Assembly (NCBI GenBank): GCA_900541745.1
Contig: UQLA01000001.1
Span: 1 to 64,000 of the forward strand
Origin: an uncultured Collinsella sp.
GTDB lineage: Bacteria; Actinomycetota; Coriobacteriia; Coriobacteriales; Coriobacteriaceae
Reading direction: 5' to 3'
DNA: 64,000 bases
Shown here: in pieces, positions 14,798 to 23,401 of the stretch
Layout: each line of letters starts with the position of its first letter
Position numbering within the stretch: the first letter of the stretch is position 1
The notes under the pieces: generated by a model
Databases searched by the model: none
The model's input: only the letters and a program-made list of their open reading frames with translations
What the model was told of the DNA's origin: nothing
Position numbers and translations under genes: made by a program

Positions 14798-17248
14798 TTA
14801 TATAAGCCTAAAGTGCTCGAGCGCCTTGACGACGCCATCTTTGTCGACCGAGTCGGTGATGTAGTCGGCGCGCTTTTTGAGATAGTCCGGCGCATTGCCC
14901 ATGGCGATACCGACATCGACGGCGTTTATCAGCGAGACGTCATTGCTGGCGTCGCCGATGCCGTATACGGTTCCGTGGTGGGGATCGAGGGCGTCGAGTA
15001 CAGACTGGATGCCCCCGCGCTTCGTGCATTCGCGGGGCGAGATTTCGGTTACCTCGAGTTCGAGCTCGTTAAAGCACAGCAGCGGCTCAAGTGCCTTATC
15101 TTGAGCGATGTGGTTGGCGAGCGATGTAGACATCAAGATCTTGTAGGCACTGTAATGCTGCAGCTGCGTGACTGCGTCGCCCAGGGTGCGCGCGTATCCG
15201 GGGGCATCGGGGGCATCGGCACTCATGCGCACGACGCCGTTGAGGCCCTCAAAGCGGATGACCTCGCCCGATTGCTCAAGGTAGGGGGCAAGACGCTGCA
15301 GCATGCTGGGCGTCATCGACAGATCGCGAATTGCGCGTCCGTTGATCTCGGCGTAACCGCCCGCAAGACAGACGATGCCGGTCCACGGCAGCTCAAGAAG
15401 TTTGGGGTGGATGCAGCTCAGGGTGCGTCCCGTGCAGATAAAGGCCATGTTGCCGTTGGCGACAAACTCGCGGATTGCCTGCGAAACCGCCTCGTTGGGA
15501 TAGGGGGACAGATCGCGCTCGTCTTCGGGAAGCTCCTGGGCAAGTCTGGGATCTTGCCAGGCGAGCGTACCGTCGATGTCGAAGAAGCAGATATCGCCGT
15601 GCTTGTGGGTTGGGCCGGCGGCAGAGGAGGCCGAGGTGGTGGGCGCAAATTCCGGCTCGAGGCCCATGATCTGGTCAAAATGCTCTTTAACGCGGGGAAC
15701 GGAGATGCCGATGATCACTTGGGCGGTCTTGCCCGTAATGATGAGGCCCTTGGCGCCCGCCGCGACAAACGACGCGTTATCTGCAACGATGGAAGGGTCT
15801 GCGACCTCGACGCGCAGGCGCGTGGCGCAGTTGATTGCGCCCACAATATTGCCAACGCCACCTAAAAGCTGAATTACCCGCTCAGCGAGGGCGTGATCTT
15901 GATCGGATCGACTATTGACCTCGTCATTGGGAGATTGCTCTTTGGCAAAGCCGCTTCCCGTTAAAGGATCGATTGCCGCGCGATTGGCGACATGATCCTC
16001 GCGGCCCGGCGTCTTAAGGTCATAGATCAAGATGAGTGCTCGAAAACTAACAAAAAAGATGAGGCTAAAGGCAAGGCCGATACCGAGCGCCAAAAGATAG
16101 GCACCGGCATGCGTGCGCATGAGCGGAATAAAGTTGAAGGCTGCCATCTCCATGAGGCCGCCCGAGAAGATGCCGACGATGCCAAAGAGATTCATGGTTG
16201 TGGCAAGGCAAGACGATAAGACGGCGTAGAGAAAAAAGAGCCCGGGGTGGGTGAACATAAAGAGAAACTCGAGTGGCTCGGTAACGCCGCAAACCACCGA
16301 GGCGATGATGGCGGGAACAAGGATGACCCTGAGGCCGGCGCGGCGTTCTGGTTTTGCGGTGGAGTAGAACGCGGCTGCGATGGCGGGAAGGCCAAAGAGC
16401 TTGACCCAGCCGGTGGCGGTAAAACCGGCCCACGGCGCAAGTTCATTAAGGGGGCGCGTGCTATGGGAGAGGATGGGGAGCAAGCTGCTCCACGTGGCGT
16501 AGATGCCGTCGTTAATGACCAGGTTGTCGTAGTAGATCGGCATGTAGAGCAGGTGGTGCAGCCCCATGGGCTCGAGCGCTCGCTCCAAAAACACAAAGAT
16601 GCCCACGCCAAAGGGGCCGACGCTCGTAAGTGCATGGCGCAGCGTTTCGGTCATTGCGTATACGGAGGGCACGATGGCGGCCGAGATAGCGGCAAGGGCA
16701 AACACGGCAAAAAAGCTGATGAGGTAGACCAGCGAGGAGCCCGAGAAGGTGCCGAGCCAATCGGGAACCTTGGCATCGTAGAAGCGGTCATGGATGGCGA
16801 CGACGGTTGCCGATACCACCAGCGGGCCGATAATGCCGGTGTCGAGCGTCTTGATGCCGTCGATGACGGTGATACCGTTGGCGGGGGTCAAAGATGACGG
16901 GTACTTAAGCCCAAGGTTGTCTCCGCTCAGCTTAATGATCTCGCTCAAAAAGAAGCAGTAGGCAAAATAGGCGACGAGTGCCTCGAGGCAGCAACGAGCC
17001 GGCTGCTTTCGGGCAAGGCCGATGGGCAGCGCTACGGCAAACAGGAGCGGAAGGCGTTTAAAGACCGTCCACGAGCCGCGCTGGATGATAGCCCAGAAAA
17101 CGTACCAAGGGGTTCCGTATACGGCGAGGTCGCCGACGATGTCCGCGGTTGTTGCGAGAGCGGAGATGCCGACCATAAGGCCCGATATGGAAAACAGCAT
17201 GGCGGGCGCGAACATTGCCCCGCCAAAACGTTGGATTTTCTGCAGCAT
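14798..17248 (-). CDS. PTS EIIC-EIIB fused to a HAD sugar-phosphate phosphatase
   Basis: 816-residue fusion. Residues 1-410 are a glucose-superfamily EIIC with about ten membrane segments and the conserved GVTEPLEFLF (321-330). Residues 450-530 are EIIB with the phosphorylated Cys474 in the NCATRLRV motif. Residues 552-816 are a Cof-type HAD hydrolase with DIDGT (557-561), Lys743 and GDASND (765-770). The EIICB part is most like maltose/glucoside permeases (MalX/GlvC type). The C-terminal phosphatase could dephosphorylate the imported sugar phosphate. The divergent GntR gene at 17476 is its likely regulator. No EIIA domain is present, so it needs one in trans. Confidence 0.85.
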   Translation of the reverse strand: MLQKIQRFGGAMFAPAMLFSISGLMVGISALATTADIVGDLAVYGTPWYVFWAIIQRGSWTVFKRLPLLFAVALPIGLARKQPARCCLEALVAYFAYCFFLSEIIKLSGDNLGLKYPSSLTPANGITVIDGIKTLDTGIIGPLVVSATVVAIHDRFYDAKVPDWLGTFSGSSLVYLISFFAVFALAAISAAIVPSVYAMTETLRHALTSVGPFGVGIFVFLERALEPMGLHHLLYMPIYYDNLVINDGIYATWSSLLPILSHSTRPLNELAPWAGFTATGWVKLFGLPAIAAAFYSTAKPERRAGLRVILVPAIIASVVCGVTEPLEFLFMFTHPGLFFLYAVLSSCLATTMNLFGIVGIFSGGLMEMAAFNFIPLMRTHAGAYLLALGIGLAFSLIFFVSFRALILIYDLKTPGREDHVANRAAIDPLTGSGFAKEQSPNDEVNSRSDQDHALAERVIQLLGGVGNIVGAINCATRLRVEVADPSIVADNASFVAAGAKGLIITGKTAQVIIGISVPRVKEHFDQIMGLEPEFAPTTSASSAAGPTHKHGDICFFDIDGTLAWQDPRLAQELPEDERDLSPYPNEAVSQAIREFVANGNMAFICTGRTLSCIHPKLLELPWTGIVCLAGGYAEINGRAIRDLSMTPSMLQRLAPYLEQSGEVIRFEGLNGVVRMSADAPDAPGYARTLGDAVTQLQHYSAYKILMSTSLANHIAQDKALEPLLCFNELELEVTEISPRECTKRGGIQSVLDALDPHHGTVYGIGDASNDVSLINAVDVGIAMGNAPDYLKKRADYITDSVDKDGVVKALEHFRLI

Positions 17249-17287
17249 GTTCTGCCTCCCGAATATCGAGGTGCGTTGCGCGTGGTG

Positions 17288-17303
17288 AAACGTTTAAACA
17301 ATG
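17288..17303. promoter_or_regulatory. Candidate operator in the PTS promoter region
   Basis: AAACGTTTAAACAATG lies 40 bp before the PTS fusion start and contains the palindrome GTTTAAAC. The same 8-mer recurs at 17414 and inside the operator at 27398-27416. Confidence 0.45.
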
Positions 17304-17402
17304 GATTCATTGTAGAGGACTGGACGATTGCCGTGCCGGCAGTTTTGAGCGAAACCGATTTGGGCACGACAGGAGCCGCCAACGGTTAAATATTGTCGCT
17401 TT

Positions 17403-17423
17403 ACCGATAATCGGTTTAAACAA
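17403..17423. promoter_or_regulatory. Candidate operators before the GntR gene
   Basis: The 13-bp palindrome ACCGATAATCGGT (17403-17415) overlaps GTTTAAACAA (17414-17423), about 55 bp before the regulator start. A half-site AAACCGAT lies near 17352. The first palindrome is a plausible site for the adjacent GntR protein; the second matches the motif shared with the ABC and malQ promoters. Confidence 0.45.
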
Positions 17424-17475
17424 CTTTAAGAAATGCTATCGTGCCTAGCCAGCAAGAAGATGCAGAGGTGAAACA

Positions 17476-18195
17476 ATGCCAAAAGCGATTTACGAAGGAA
17501 TCTACCGCGAGATCCGTTCGCGCATCATTAACGGGACCTATGCGTTTCAGGAGATGCTGCCAACCGAAGCCGAGCTGACCGCGGAATTTGGCTGCACGCG
17601 CAATACCGTCCGCCGCGCTTTGAGCATGCTGGCAGACGAGATGTTTGTGCAGCCCATACACGGCAAGGGCGTGCGCGTTATTTGGCTCAAGGGCGAAACC
17701 GACATGCTGGGCGCGCTCGAGGAAGTCGAGTCGTTTGGCGAATTTGCAAAGCGCAACAATGCCGTCGCATCGACCGAGGTCAAGTCTTTTGAACATTTGA
17801 TTTGCACTGAGCAACTCTCTCGTCGCCTGGGCTTTAAGGTGGGCGAGGAGTTGATTCGCGTGGTGCGTGTCCGAAGCCTTAACGGCAATGCACGCCAAGT
17901 AGACCATGGTTACTTTTTGGAGTCGATCGCCAAGGGCCTGACGCCCGAGATCGCCGCAAAATCAATTTACGACTATCTGGAGCACAAACGCGGCGTCAAG
18001 GTGATGGCGAGCCGTCGTACGGTGAGTGTCGAGCTCGCCAACGATGAGGACTGCAGCTACTTGGACCTTGGCAAGTACAATTGCGTCGCCGTTATGGAGA
18101 GCCAGTCGTACACCTCGGACGGCATCTTGTTCGAGGTCACGCATGCCCGCACGCATCCCGAGATCTTCCACTACCGCGTCAACTCCAAGCGATAG
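17476..18195 (+). CDS. GntR-family transcriptional regulator (HutC/UTRA subfamily)
   Basis: 239 residues. The N-terminal winged helix (about 1-70) has LPTEAELTAEFGCTRNTVRRAL, the GntR recognition-helix region. The rest fits a UTRA effector domain that usually binds a sugar phosphate. It is divergent from the PTS fusion (227-bp gap) and ends in its own terminator, so it most likely represses that gene and itself. Trehalose- or maltose-type repressors are the closest functional analogues by context. Confidence 0.88.
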   Translation: MPKAIYEGIYREIRSRIINGTYAFQEMLPTEAELTAEFGCTRNTVRRALSMLADEMFVQPIHGKGVRVIWLKGETDMLGALEEVESFGEFAKRNNAVASTEVKSFEHLICTEQLSRRLGFKVGEELIRVVRVRSLNGNARQVDHGYFLESIAKGLTPEIAAKSIYDYLEHKRGVKVMASRRTVSVELANDEDCSYLDLGKYNCVAVMESQSYTSDGILFEVTHARTHPEIFHYRVNSKR

Positions 18196-18237
18196 CCGGC
18201 TAGCTCGCAGCCTGACGAGACTCATGCCATCAAAGCG

Positions 18238-18284
18238 AAAACGCCCGGTCAAACCGACGATACATCGGCTTGACCGGGCGTTTT
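18238..18284 (+). terminator. Terminator of the GntR gene
   Basis: AAAACGCCCGGTCAAACCGA pairs with TCGGCTTGACCGGGCGTTTT around a 7-base loop, giving an almost perfect 20-bp stem that starts with A and ends with T. It can act in both directions. Confidence 0.85.
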
Positions 18285-18307
18285 CTCTGCATTAGATAAC
18301 AAATAAT

Positions 18308-18393
18308 TGTTTATACAAAACTTGTCAAGTATCAAGTTGAAATTACCGTTCACCGAAGTTTTTCTACCGCTCTAGTAATACTTGTTCAAACAA
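18308..18393. promoter_or_regulatory. Candidate operators before the maltodextrin ABC genes
   Basis: Two short palindromes lie in the A/T-rich gap: TTGTTTATACAA at 18308-18319 and TTGTTCAAACAA at 18382-18393. The second is flanked by CTAG on both sides. A LacI-type repressor commonly binds such sites. They resemble the GTTTAAAC sites of the PTS and malQ promoters. Confidence 0.5.
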
Positions 18394-18501
18394 CTAGCCA
18401 AATAGCGTATTGTACAAATCAGCAAAAGGGGCAAAGTCCCCGAGCCAATCTCCGAAGGCGGCGGCAAAGGGTGCCGCCACGGTGTGAAAGGGTGGATTGT
18501 A

Positions 18502-19818
18502 ATGAAGAACGAAATGAGCAGAAGGCAGTTCCTGGGCTTTGCTGGTTCCGCGGCTGCGGTTCTTGGTCTGGGTCTCGTGGGCTGCGGTGGCTCCGCCGGC
18601 TCCGGCTCCTCTGCTTCTGGTGACGCTGCCGAGGTCTACTTCCTCCAATTCAAGCCCGAGGTCGACAAGGAGTGGAAGGAGATCGCCAAGGCGTACAAGA
18701 AGGAGAAGGGCGTCGAGGTCAAGATCGTGACCGCCGCCTCCAACACCTACGAGGAGAAGCTCAAGTCCGAGATGTCCAAGAGCTCCGCTCCGACCCTGTT
18801 CCAGGTCAATGGCCCCACCGGTCTTAAGAACTGGAAGGATTACTGCGCCGACCTGTCCGATACCAAGCTCCGCGGTGAGCTCATTGATGACTCCCTGGCT
18901 CTGCAGTCCGACGGCAAGGATGTGTGCATCGACTGGGTTCAGGAGAGCTTCGGCATTATTTACAACAAGCAGCTGCTCGAGAAGGCTGGCTACAAGGCCG
19001 AGGACATCAACTCCTTCGACAAGCTGAAGGCTTGTGCCGACGACATCCAGGCCCGCAAGGACGAGCTTGGTGTCGAGGGTGCCTTCACTTCCGCCGGCAT
19101 GGACGACTCCTCCAGCTGGCGCTACACCACACACCTTGCCAACATGCCGCTCTACTACGAGTTTGAGAAGGAGCACAACCAGGAGGACGACGAGATCAAG
19201 GGTGAGTTCCTCGACAACTACAAGCAGATCTTCGACCTGTACATCACCGACTCCACCTGCGATCCTTCGCAGCTTGCTTCCAAGACCGGCGACGACGCCA
19301 CCAACGAGTTCGCAACCGGCAAGGCCGTCTTCTACCAGAACGGCTCTTGGGCCTACTCTGACCTCGTCAAGGCCGGCATGACCGACGATCAGATTGGCAT
19401 GATGCCCATCTACATCGGTGTTGACGGCGAGGAGAACCAGGGCCTGTGCTCCGGCGGCGAGAACTACTGGTGCGTCAGCTCCCAGGCTTCCGAGGATGCC
19501 CAGAAGGCCACCGAGGACTTCATGTATTGGTGCGTCACCGCTGACACCCCGACCAGCATCATCGCCGACAAGATGGGTCTGACCGCTCCGTTCAAGAGCG
19601 CCAAGGAGACCACCAACGTCTTCTCGCAGCAGGCCGTTGCCATGGCCAAGGACGGCAAGAAGACCGTCGCTTGGGACTTCGTTTACATCCCCTCCGAGGA
19701 GTGGAAGAAGAACCTCAAGCAGGCTCTCATCGCTTATGCTGCCGACAACACCAAGTGGGACGGCGTCAAGAACGCCTTCGTTGATGGCTGGAAGACCGAG
19801 AAGGCCGCTTCCGAGTAA
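18502..19818 (+). CDS. Extracellular solute-binding lipoprotein (maltodextrin type)
   Basis: 438-residue substrate-binding protein of a CUT1 ABC importer. The signal has a twin-arginine motif (SRRQFLGF, residues 6-13) and a lipobox ending at Cys28 (LVGC), so it is probably exported folded and lipid-anchored. ATG 18502 follows AAAGGGTGG. Codon use is strongly biased, as expected for an abundant binding protein. Permease and ATPase genes follow. Sugar specificity is inferred from the neighbouring phosphorylase and glucanotransferase. Confidence 0.88.
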   Translation: MKNEMSRRQFLGFAGSAAAVLGLGLVGCGGSAGSGSSASGDAAEVYFLQFKPEVDKEWKEIAKAYKKEKGVEVKIVTAASNTYEEKLKSEMSKSSAPTLFQVNGPTGLKNWKDYCADLSDTKLRGELIDDSLALQSDGKDVCIDWVQESFGIIYNKQLLEKAGYKAEDINSFDKLKACADDIQARKDELGVEGAFTSAGMDDSSSWRYTTHLANMPLYYEFEKEHNQEDDEIKGEFLDNYKQIFDLYITDSTCDPSQLASKTGDDATNEFATGKAVFYQNGSWAYSDLVKAGMTDDQIGMMPIYIGVDGEENQGLCSGGENYWCVSSQASEDAQKATEDFMYWCVTADTPTSIIADKMGLTAPFKSAKETTNVFSQQAVAMAKDGKKTVAWDFVYIPSEEWKKNLKQALIAYAADNTKWDGVKNAFVDGWKTEKAASE

Positions 19819-19849
19819 GCAGTTGCTGCCCAAGCTATCTGATTAGCGA

Positions 19850-19885
19850 CAGGGGGCGGGCAGACGTTGGTTTGCCCGCCCCCTG
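19850..19885 (+). terminator. Hairpin between binding-protein and permease genes
   Basis: CAGGGGGCGGGCA/TGCCCGCCCCCTG forms a very stable stem but lacks a T run. Such a hairpin after the binding-protein gene usually protects the upstream mRNA and lowers permease expression. Here that is inferred from position. Confidence 0.7.
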
Positions 19886-19905
19886 CATATTGAAAGGACC
19901 CTTTT

Positions 19906-20760
19906 ATGGGCAAAGCACTCAAGCGCTGGTGGCCGCTCTTTATGCTGCCCACGTGCCTGGCGTTTATGATCGGGTTCGTGATCCCTTTTATCCAGGGCTT
20001 CTATCTCTCGTTCTGCCAGTTTATTATCATTAGTAACGCGCACTTTGTCGGTATCGAGAACTACGTGCGCGCGCTGTCCGATCCGCAGTTCTCCACGTCG
20101 TTCTTCTTTACCGTGGCGTTTGCCTTCCTGTCGACGGTGCTCATCAACGTGATCGCCCTGGCCATTGCGCAGGCGCTCACCCGCAAGGCGCTCAAGGGCA
20201 CCAACATCTTCCGTACGATCTTCTTCATGCCTAACCTGATCGGCGGCATCGTGCTGGGCTACATTTGGCAGATTCTGATCAACTGCCTGCTCTCCAACGT
20301 GGGCGCCCAGCTCATCGCCCTTAACTCTGCTGCTGGCTTCTGGGGCCTTATCATCCTGACCCTGTGGCAGCAGGTCGGCTACATGATGATCATCTACATC
20401 GCTGGTCTGCAGTCCATTCCGTCCGACTACATCGAGGCCGCCAAGGTCGACGGCGCCACGGCATGGCAGACGTTTTGGAAGGTTAAGATCCCCAATCTGA
20501 TGCCGACGATCACCATCTGCCTGTTCCTGTCCATCACCAACGGCTTTAAGCTGTTCGACCAGAACCTCGCCCTTACCGGCGGCGCTCCCGCACACTCCAC
20601 CGAGATGCTCGCCCTGAACATCTACAACACGTTCTACTCGCGTGCTGGCATCGCATGGCAGGGCATCGGTCAGGCCAAGGCAGTTATCTTCTGCATCCTG
20701 GTCGTCGCTATCTCCATGATTCAGCTTAAGGCCACGAGGTCCAAGGAGGTGCAGCAGTAA
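19906..20760 (+). CDS. Sugar ABC transporter permease (MalF-like)
   Basis: 284-residue inner-membrane subunit with six predicted membrane segments. The ATPase-docking EAA loop is visible as YIEAAKVDGATAWQTFWKVK. AAAGGACCC precedes the ATG. Its stop overlaps the next permease start by one base (TAATG), so the two are translationally coupled. Confidence 0.92.
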   Translation: MGKALKRWWPLFMLPTCLAFMIGFVIPFIQGFYLSFCQFIIISNAHFVGIENYVRALSDPQFSTSFFFTVAFAFLSTVLINVIALAIAQALTRKALKGTNIFRTIFFMPNLIGGIVLGYIWQILINCLLSNVGAQLIALNSAAGFWGLIILTLWQQVGYMMIIYIAGLQSIPSDYIEAAKVDGATAWQTFWKVKIPNLMPTITICLFLSITNGFKLFDQNLALTGGAPAHSTEMLALNIYNTFYSRAGIAWQGIGQAKAVIFCILVVAISMIQLKATRSKEVQQ

Positions 20761-21599
20761 TGAAACGCGATAAGGCTATCAACCGCGCGCTCTCGATTTT
20801 CTTTACGATCCTGTCGCTCGCATGGATCTACCCCGTGTTCATGATTGCGCTCAATTCCTTTAAAAAGGCAACTGCAATCAGCACCACCACGGCATTCGAT
20901 CTGCTCACGCCCGAGACGTTCAACGGTCTCGCAAACTACGTGCACGCTCTTAACGAGCAGGGCTTTGCCTCGGCGTTTATGTACTCGCTCATCATCACGG
21001 TCACGTCGGTCGTTCTGATCTTGGTGTGCTGCTCCATGTGCGCTTGGTACGTAGTCCGTGTCAACAACAAGATCTCGAACTTCTTCTATTACCTGTTCGT
21101 CTTCTCGATGGTCGTGCCCTTCCAAATGCTCATGTTCACGCTGTCCAATTTGGCGGACCGCATCGGCTTTAACACGCCGTTCAACATCTGCTTTATCTAT
21201 CTTGGCTTTGGCGCGGGCCTGGCGGTCTTTATGTTCGCCGGCTTTGTAAAGAACATTCCGCTCGAGATCGAAGAGGCGGCCATGATCGACGGCTGCAACC
21301 CGGTTCAGGTGTTCTTTAAGATCGTCCTTCCCATCATGAAGCCCACCTATCTTTCGGTCGGCATTCTCGAGACCATGTGGGTCTGGAACGACTATCTGCT
21401 GCCCTACCTTACCCTCGACTCCACCAAGTACAGGACCATTCCTATCTTGATCCAGTACTTCCGCGGCGGCTACGGCCACGTCGAGCTCGGTCCCATGATG
21501 GCCTGCATCATGATGGTCGTTATCCCCATCGTCATCATGTACATCCTCTGCCAGAAGTACATCATCGACGGCGTGGTGGCAGGTGCCGTCAAGGGCTGA
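20760..21599 (+). CDS. Sugar ABC transporter permease (MalG-like)
   Basis: 279-residue second permease of the CUT1 importer, with six membrane segments and an EAA loop EIEEAAMIDGCNPVQVFF. Translation is coupled to the preceding permease by a one-base overlap. A GCGGCGCC hairpin at 21625-21650 separates it from the ATPase gene. Confidence 0.92.
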   Translation: MKRDKAINRALSIFFTILSLAWIYPVFMIALNSFKKATAISTTTAFDLLTPETFNGLANYVHALNEQGFASAFMYSLIITVTSVVLILVCCSMCAWYVVRVNNKISNFFYYLFVFSMVVPFQMLMFTLSNLADRIGFNTPFNICFIYLGFGAGLAVFMFAGFVKNIPLEIEEAAMIDGCNPVQVFFKIVLPIMKPTYLSVGILETMWVWNDYLLPYLTLDSTKYRTIPILIQYFRGGYGHVELGPMMACIMMVVIPIVIMYILCQKYIIDGVVAGAVKG

Positions 21600-21667
21600 T
21601 GCCGTAACTGTTTTGCAAGTTTCTGCGGCGCCCCTCAGCGCGGCGCCGCATATCGAAAGGTAAAGAC

Positions 21668-22867
21668 ATGGCCGAGATCGTTCTCAAACATGTTCAGAAG
21701 GTGTATCCCAACAACGAGTCCAAAAAGAAGGGCTTCTTTGGCAAAAAGAAGAAGACCGAGGAGAAGAAGCACAACCTCAAGGTTACCGAGGACGGCGTGC
21801 TCGCGGTAGAGGACTTTAATCTCACCGTGCATGACCAGGAGTTTGTCGTTCTCGTTGGCCCGTCTGGCTGCGGCAAGTCCACGACGATGCGCATGGTCGC
21901 TGGCCTGGAGGACATCACTTCGGGCGACGTGCTCATCGACGGCAAGCGCGTCAACGACGTGGCGCCCAAGGACCGCGACATTGCCATGGTGTTCCAGAGC
22001 TATGCTCTGTACCCCAATATGACGGTGTACGAGAACATGGCGTTTACGCTTGAGCTCAAGAAGGTCCCCAAGGACGAGATCGACCGTAAGGTTCGCTCTG
22101 CTGCCGAGATCCTGGGCATTACCGAGTACCTCGACCGTAAGCCCAAGGCGCTCTCGGGCGGTCAGCGTCAGCGCGTCGCCATCGGCCGCGCCATCGTGCG
22201 TGACCCCAAGGTCTTCCTGATGGACGAGCCGCTGTCTAACCTGGACGCCAAGCTCCGTAACCAAATGCGTGCCGAGCTCATCAAGCTGCGTCACGAGATC
22301 AAGGGCACCTTTATCTACGTTACCCACGACCAGACCGAGGCCATGACCCTCGGCGATCGTATCGTGGTCATGAAGGACGGCGTCGTCCAGCAGATCGCCA
22401 CCCCGCAGGAGGTCTTCAACCACCCCGCGAACATCTTCGTCGCCGGCTTTATCGGCGTGCCGCAGATGAACTTCTTCGATGCCCAACTGGTGCACTCGGG
22501 CAACGGCTTTACCGTCAAGACCGAGGACATGAATGTGGCGCTCGCTCCCGAGACCTGCGCTCAGCTTGCTCTCAACTGGGACGGCGGCGACGTGAAGGAG
22601 ATCACGGCCGGCGTGCGCCCCGAGCAGATTCTGCTTGCCGACAAGGACGAGGAGGGTGCGCTCCAGGGTACCGTCGAGGTGACCGAGCTCATGGGCTCGA
22701 CCGAGCATGTCCACGTGACCGCTCCCGACGGCCAGTTTGTCCTGATCATTCCCGTTGTCGACCTTGAGGCCAAGGGTGCACTCAAGGCTGGCGACACCAT
22801 CTGGTTCAAGTTCGAGAAGAACGCGACCCATCTCTTCGATAAGGTCTCTGGCAAGAACCTTATCTAG
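21668..22867 (+). CDS. Sugar ABC transporter ATP-binding protein (MsmK/UgpC-like)
   Basis: 399 residues. Walker A GPSGCGKST (64-72), signature LSGGQRQR and Walker B VFLMDEP, with a C-terminal OB-type regulatory domain (about 290-399), mark the CUT1 ATPase. Residues 18-40 hold a Lys-rich insertion (KKKGFFGKKKKTEEKKHN) between the first and second strands of the nucleotide-binding domain, which is absent from ordinary MsmK/MalK. It completes the importer begun at 18502. Confidence 0.93.
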   Translation: MAEIVLKHVQKVYPNNESKKKGFFGKKKKTEEKKHNLKVTEDGVLAVEDFNLTVHDQEFVVLVGPSGCGKSTTMRMVAGLEDITSGDVLIDGKRVNDVAPKDRDIAMVFQSYALYPNMTVYENMAFTLELKKVPKDEIDRKVRSAAEILGITEYLDRKPKALSGGQRQRVAIGRAIVRDPKVFLMDEPLSNLDAKLRNQMRAELIKLRHEIKGTFIYVTHDQTEAMTLGDRIVVMKDGVVQQIATPQEVFNHPANIFVAGFIGVPQMNFFDAQLVHSGNGFTVKTEDMNVALAPETCAQLALNWDGGDVKEITAGVRPEQILLADKDEEGALQGTVEVTELMGSTEHVHVTAPDGQFVLIIPVVDLEAKGALKAGDTIWFKFEKNATHLFDKVSGKNLI

Positions 22868-22937
22868 GCCCGGTACATCCAGGCCCTCCCTTTGGGCGAC
22901 TGCGGTATTGCCATCCTTTTGCCGTGGTCACATATAA

Positions 22938-22980
22938 GGCTTCCCTCCCGTCCACTGGGCGAGAGGGAAGCCTTTCTTTA
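22938..22980 (+). terminator. Terminator of the ABC transporter operon
   Basis: GGCTTCCCTC pairs with GAGGGAAGCC and is followed by TTTCTTTA, 70 bases after the ATPase stop. Confidence 0.85.
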
Positions 22981-23009
22981 TGACGGGGTTGTCCATCTGT
23001 CAGTTTGTC

Positions 23010-23302
23010 TTGATCTGTAAGAGGTAGAGGGCCAAATTGGGCCTAGATGTTACAGATTGAGACAGCGTCGAGCTGCCTGTCCTCCCATCTCGATCTGTAA
23101 CACGAAGGACTGATTTCGGCAGTTACCTGTTACAGATCGAGACGGTCCGTCAAGACAAACCTGTTTATTTCGATCTGTAACATCTGGGGCCGTTTTATCC
23201 GAGTAGTTGTTACAGAACAAGATTGTTTGGCGGGGCGTTTCTGTTTGTCTTGATCTGTAACAGGTAGACCTAACTTTGCCGGTTAGGTGTTACAGACCGA
23301 GA
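23010..23302. repeat. Array of four inverted-repeat units with 80-bp period
   Basis: Four 53-bp units start at 23010, 23090, 23170 and 23250, exactly 80 bp apart. Each unit begins TYGATCTGTAAnA and ends TGTTACAGAnnnAGA, the near-complement. The inside of the units and the 27-bp spacers vary. Units 2 and 4 extend the pairing inward (ACTG/CAGT, CCTAAC/GTTAGG). It lies between the ABC operon terminator and the phosphorylase terminator. It is not a CRISPR: repeats are inverted and imperfect. Confidence 0.92.
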
Positions 23303-23338
23303 TTGTTTGGTCGAGGCAGGCCACGGGCAACACGCGGG

Positions 23339-23374
23339 CACAAAAGGCGGAGCCGTGTTGCCGCGACTCCGCCT
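23339..23374 (-). terminator. Terminator of glycogen phosphorylase
   Basis: On the minus strand GGCGGAG pairs with CTCCGCC and is followed by TTTTGTG. It lies 28 bases past the stop codon. Confidence 0.8.
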
Positions 23375-23401
23375 TCAAGAGGATGGGTAAAGGAAACGAA
23401 A

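Noticed and set aside
23010..23302. CRISPR array
   Set aside because: Repeats are inverted within each unit and differ between units, spacers are only 27 bp, and no cas gene is near.
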